Positions 31,142 to 32,483 of a stretch of 32,483 nt of DNA are shown piece after piece. Position numbers and translations under genes: made by a program. The first letter of the stretch is position 1. Each line of letters starts with the position of its first letter. The notes under the pieces were generated by a model. It saw only the letters and a program-made list of their open reading frames with translations, did not search any database and had not been told where the DNA came from. Origin of the DNA: Acanthaster planci (Eukaryota > Echinodermata > Asteroidea > Valvatida > Acanthasteridae); assembly GCF_001949145.1 (NCBI RefSeq), contig NW_019091510.1:675047-707529 (forward strand), given 5' to 3'.

Positions 31142-31194
31142 GGTTAATTCCAACGTTTCGAGTTGGCAAAACCACTCTTCGTCAGGAATCTGAG
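31142..31194 (-). ncRNA. Hammerhead-ribozyme-like motif of the Penelope element
   Basis: Minus-strand order: ATTC, the core CTGACGA (31185-31179), a stem-loop AGAGTGGTTTTGCCAACTC, the core GAAA (31159-31156), then CGTTGGAATT. ATTCC (31189-31185) and GGAAT (31151-31147) are complementary and close the structure, with the tiny third stem typical of Penelope-type hammerheads. The middle stem has a bulge and an extra A after the first core, so activity is doubtful. Confidence 0.55.
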
Positions 31195-31631
31195 AATAAA
31201 CTAAACCCAACTTTGAAAAATGAATAATATTTATCATGTTTGTAAGAACGTAGAACAAAGTCCACGTGTGTGGTGTAAAGACTTAACTTGTATGGGGCGT
31301 GTGGGTGTATTTTGTGTGAAAGTGGCTGGTAGTGATTTACACAGCGCGAGACGAGTGCTGGAAGATGAGACAGTGACAAGGGTGAAAGAGAAGGTGACGA
31401 CGAGTAAACTCAAAAACTCAAAGACAGCCCGAGTGTCTGGTGAGGAGCTGGTTCTATTGTGTTGTGCATATGCATCTCATGTGCTTCTGAGTGTTTGCCA
31501 AGTTGAGTGGAGTTGGGAATTCAGTCTGCAGCGAAAATTTCTGTGAGAAATGTTGCGGTCTGAAAGGTTGAAGTGCTTGGTGGTGACGTGATCTTTCTTA
31601 TTCTGTATTTGTTTTTATAGCATTAGACCCG

Positions 31632-32121
31632 TTACCACTGAAGCGAGTTTTTAAAGATGTGCATGTTTCCTGGATATACTGCATGTTGCACTATGTACCT
31701 GTGAGGCAGAAGATAATGTTTTTTTGGAAGTGCATGACTGGTGGCCTTTGATTTAGGAGGTTCTGCCTGTGAGGTGTGGCAAACCGTTGTGGCATTGTGG
31801 GCGTGTTCACTCGCGACATAATTTTGTTGAACATATGAAGAATCCGGCAGTTCTTGTATTTCTTGAAGTGATGAGGAAGCATACCTTTCTAGCTTTGGCT
31901 GTTTTAAAGGACACCACAAGTGGTTGTAGAAAGTAAGACTTCAACCTGGCTTTGGATTGAAGTACAGTATGTTGAAGTGGGGGAGAATGTTGGAAATAAG
32001 TGGGAGATTGGGTTGTAGGCTTACAACAGACGGAGAGGGACCCAGCTATTGGCACTCTTTGTGCTGTGGGGATTTGGGGCGTTCGAACAGCAAACTGTTC
32101 ATGCTCTGGTGAACGTTTCAT
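31632..32121 (-). pseudogene. Penelope-like linker and GIY-YIG endonuclease remnant
   Basis: Frame 32121-31807 holds LQPLVVSFKTAKARKV and AGFFICSTKLC, the P.LV.F...K and F.C....C pattern that joins RT to the endonuclease in Penelope elements. In another frame 31720-31640 reads NIIFCLTGT, a stop (TAG, 31691-31693), then CNMQYIQETCTSLKTRF. This equals the family's N.IY.L.C..C..QY.GET..SL..RF, with Gly replaced by Gln. At least one frameshift separates the parts. Confidence 0.8.
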
Positions 32122-32136
32122 TGATAAGAGTGGAGA

Positions 32137-32482
32137 TCACGTTTCTAAAGTTGAAAATGTTTCCAAAGTTGTTTCAAAGAGCTGTTGTGAATCGCCATTT
32201 TGAGCAAAGTGTGGAGTCGGCAAGCCAGGTTGAATGGGGAGACTCTTAGTTTGGTAGAAATGGCAGGAATGGAATGACAAACACGGGTGGGTGTCTGTTG
32301 GTTTGCAATGTATCTGTGATGCAAAATCAGTTGTCAATTCCTACAAGTAGACATAGAAAGACAATGTGTGAATTCGAAAGCTCTTGTGTGAATTTGATGG
32401 TTGGATTGGCAGACGTACAATATTCGAGGAAAGCATCAAAGGGGGAGCGGCTCCCTTGCCAAAGCAAGAAAATGTCGATGTT
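32137..32482 (-). pseudogene. Penelope-like reverse transcriptase fragment, inactivated
   Basis: Reading 32482 to 32330 gives NIDIFLLWQG and then FLEYCTSANPTIKFTQELSN (an RT palm with the FT.E.S...I.FL strand that follows the catalytic loop). The YxDD-type catalytic site appears as NID-IF, with one Asp and the Tyr missing. After a frameshift near 32335 the frame 32337-32137 reads IHCKPTDTHPCLSFHSCHF, matching the YRKPT.T..YL.F.S.H signature of these elements, then ends at a stop at 32137. Confidence 0.85.
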
Positions 32483-32483
32483 T

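Larger units (their letters stand above)
31142..32483 (-). mobile_element. Penelope-like retroelement, decayed and cut by window edge
   Basis: Minus strand. In order: a reverse-transcriptase palm remnant (from 32482), a KPT-motif segment, a linker with a LVVSFKTAK motif, a GIY-YIG-type endonuclease remnant (31720-31640), and a hammerhead-like ribozyme motif (31194-31142). This order, with RT then GIY-YIG in one polyprotein and a hammerhead in the terminal repeat, is specific to Penelope-like elements. Several frameshifts and stops show that it is dead. The 5' portion is outside the window and the 3' boundary is not defined. Confidence 0.85.

Overview
This is eukaryotic, animal-type genomic DNA. 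Nearly all of it is the 3' two thirds of one multi-exon gene on the plus strand, a member of the CARMIL family (capping protein, Arp2/3 and myosin-I linker; vertebrate CARMIL1-3, also called LRRC16). I could thread 22 coding exons from 2802 to the stop at 26317-26319. Their phases agree at every junction and they give 1346 codons with no internal stop. The 5' end (promoter, PH domain, early leucine-rich repeats) lies upstream of the window. The AT-rich introns, frequent ACATGT palindromes, a CORE-type SINE and a Penelope-like retroelement suggest a marine invertebrate, perhaps a deuterostome such as an echinoderm, hemichordate or lancelet. I cannot fix the species from sequence alone. Residue numbers below count from the first whole codon (2803-2805) as residue 1.

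Layout. 1-2801: upstream intron, with one foldback element. 2802-7527: seven exons for the last leucine-rich repeats and the cap. 7335-12493: helical (dimerisation) domain. 13317-20115: short, fast-evolving linker exons, with several competing splice donors around 16036-16060. 20464-22782: the capping-protein-binding region, with a CPI-like motif, a well-preserved CSI motif, a Lys-rich exon and a basic/hydrophobic segment. 23156-26319: a long, probably disordered tail with a Glu/Lys-rich stretch, a conserved [13 protein letters not shown]-type motif, Pro-rich SH3-ligand-like motifs and a C-terminal Ser-Ala-Leu. 26320 to about 30435: probable 4.1-kb 3' UTR ending after AATAAA at 30411. About 30440-31140: nothing recognised. 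31142-32483: a decayed Penelope-like element on the minus strand, running off the window, with reverse-transcriptase and GIY-YIG remnants followed by a hammerhead-ribozyme-like motif.

Function. Known CARMILs sit at the plasma membrane, bind actin capping protein through CPI+CSI and lower its affinity for barbed ends, dimerise through the helical domain, and recruit class-I myosin through the Pro-rich tail. The exons seen here carry all of these modules. No bacterial features, CRISPR array or functional RNA gene was found.
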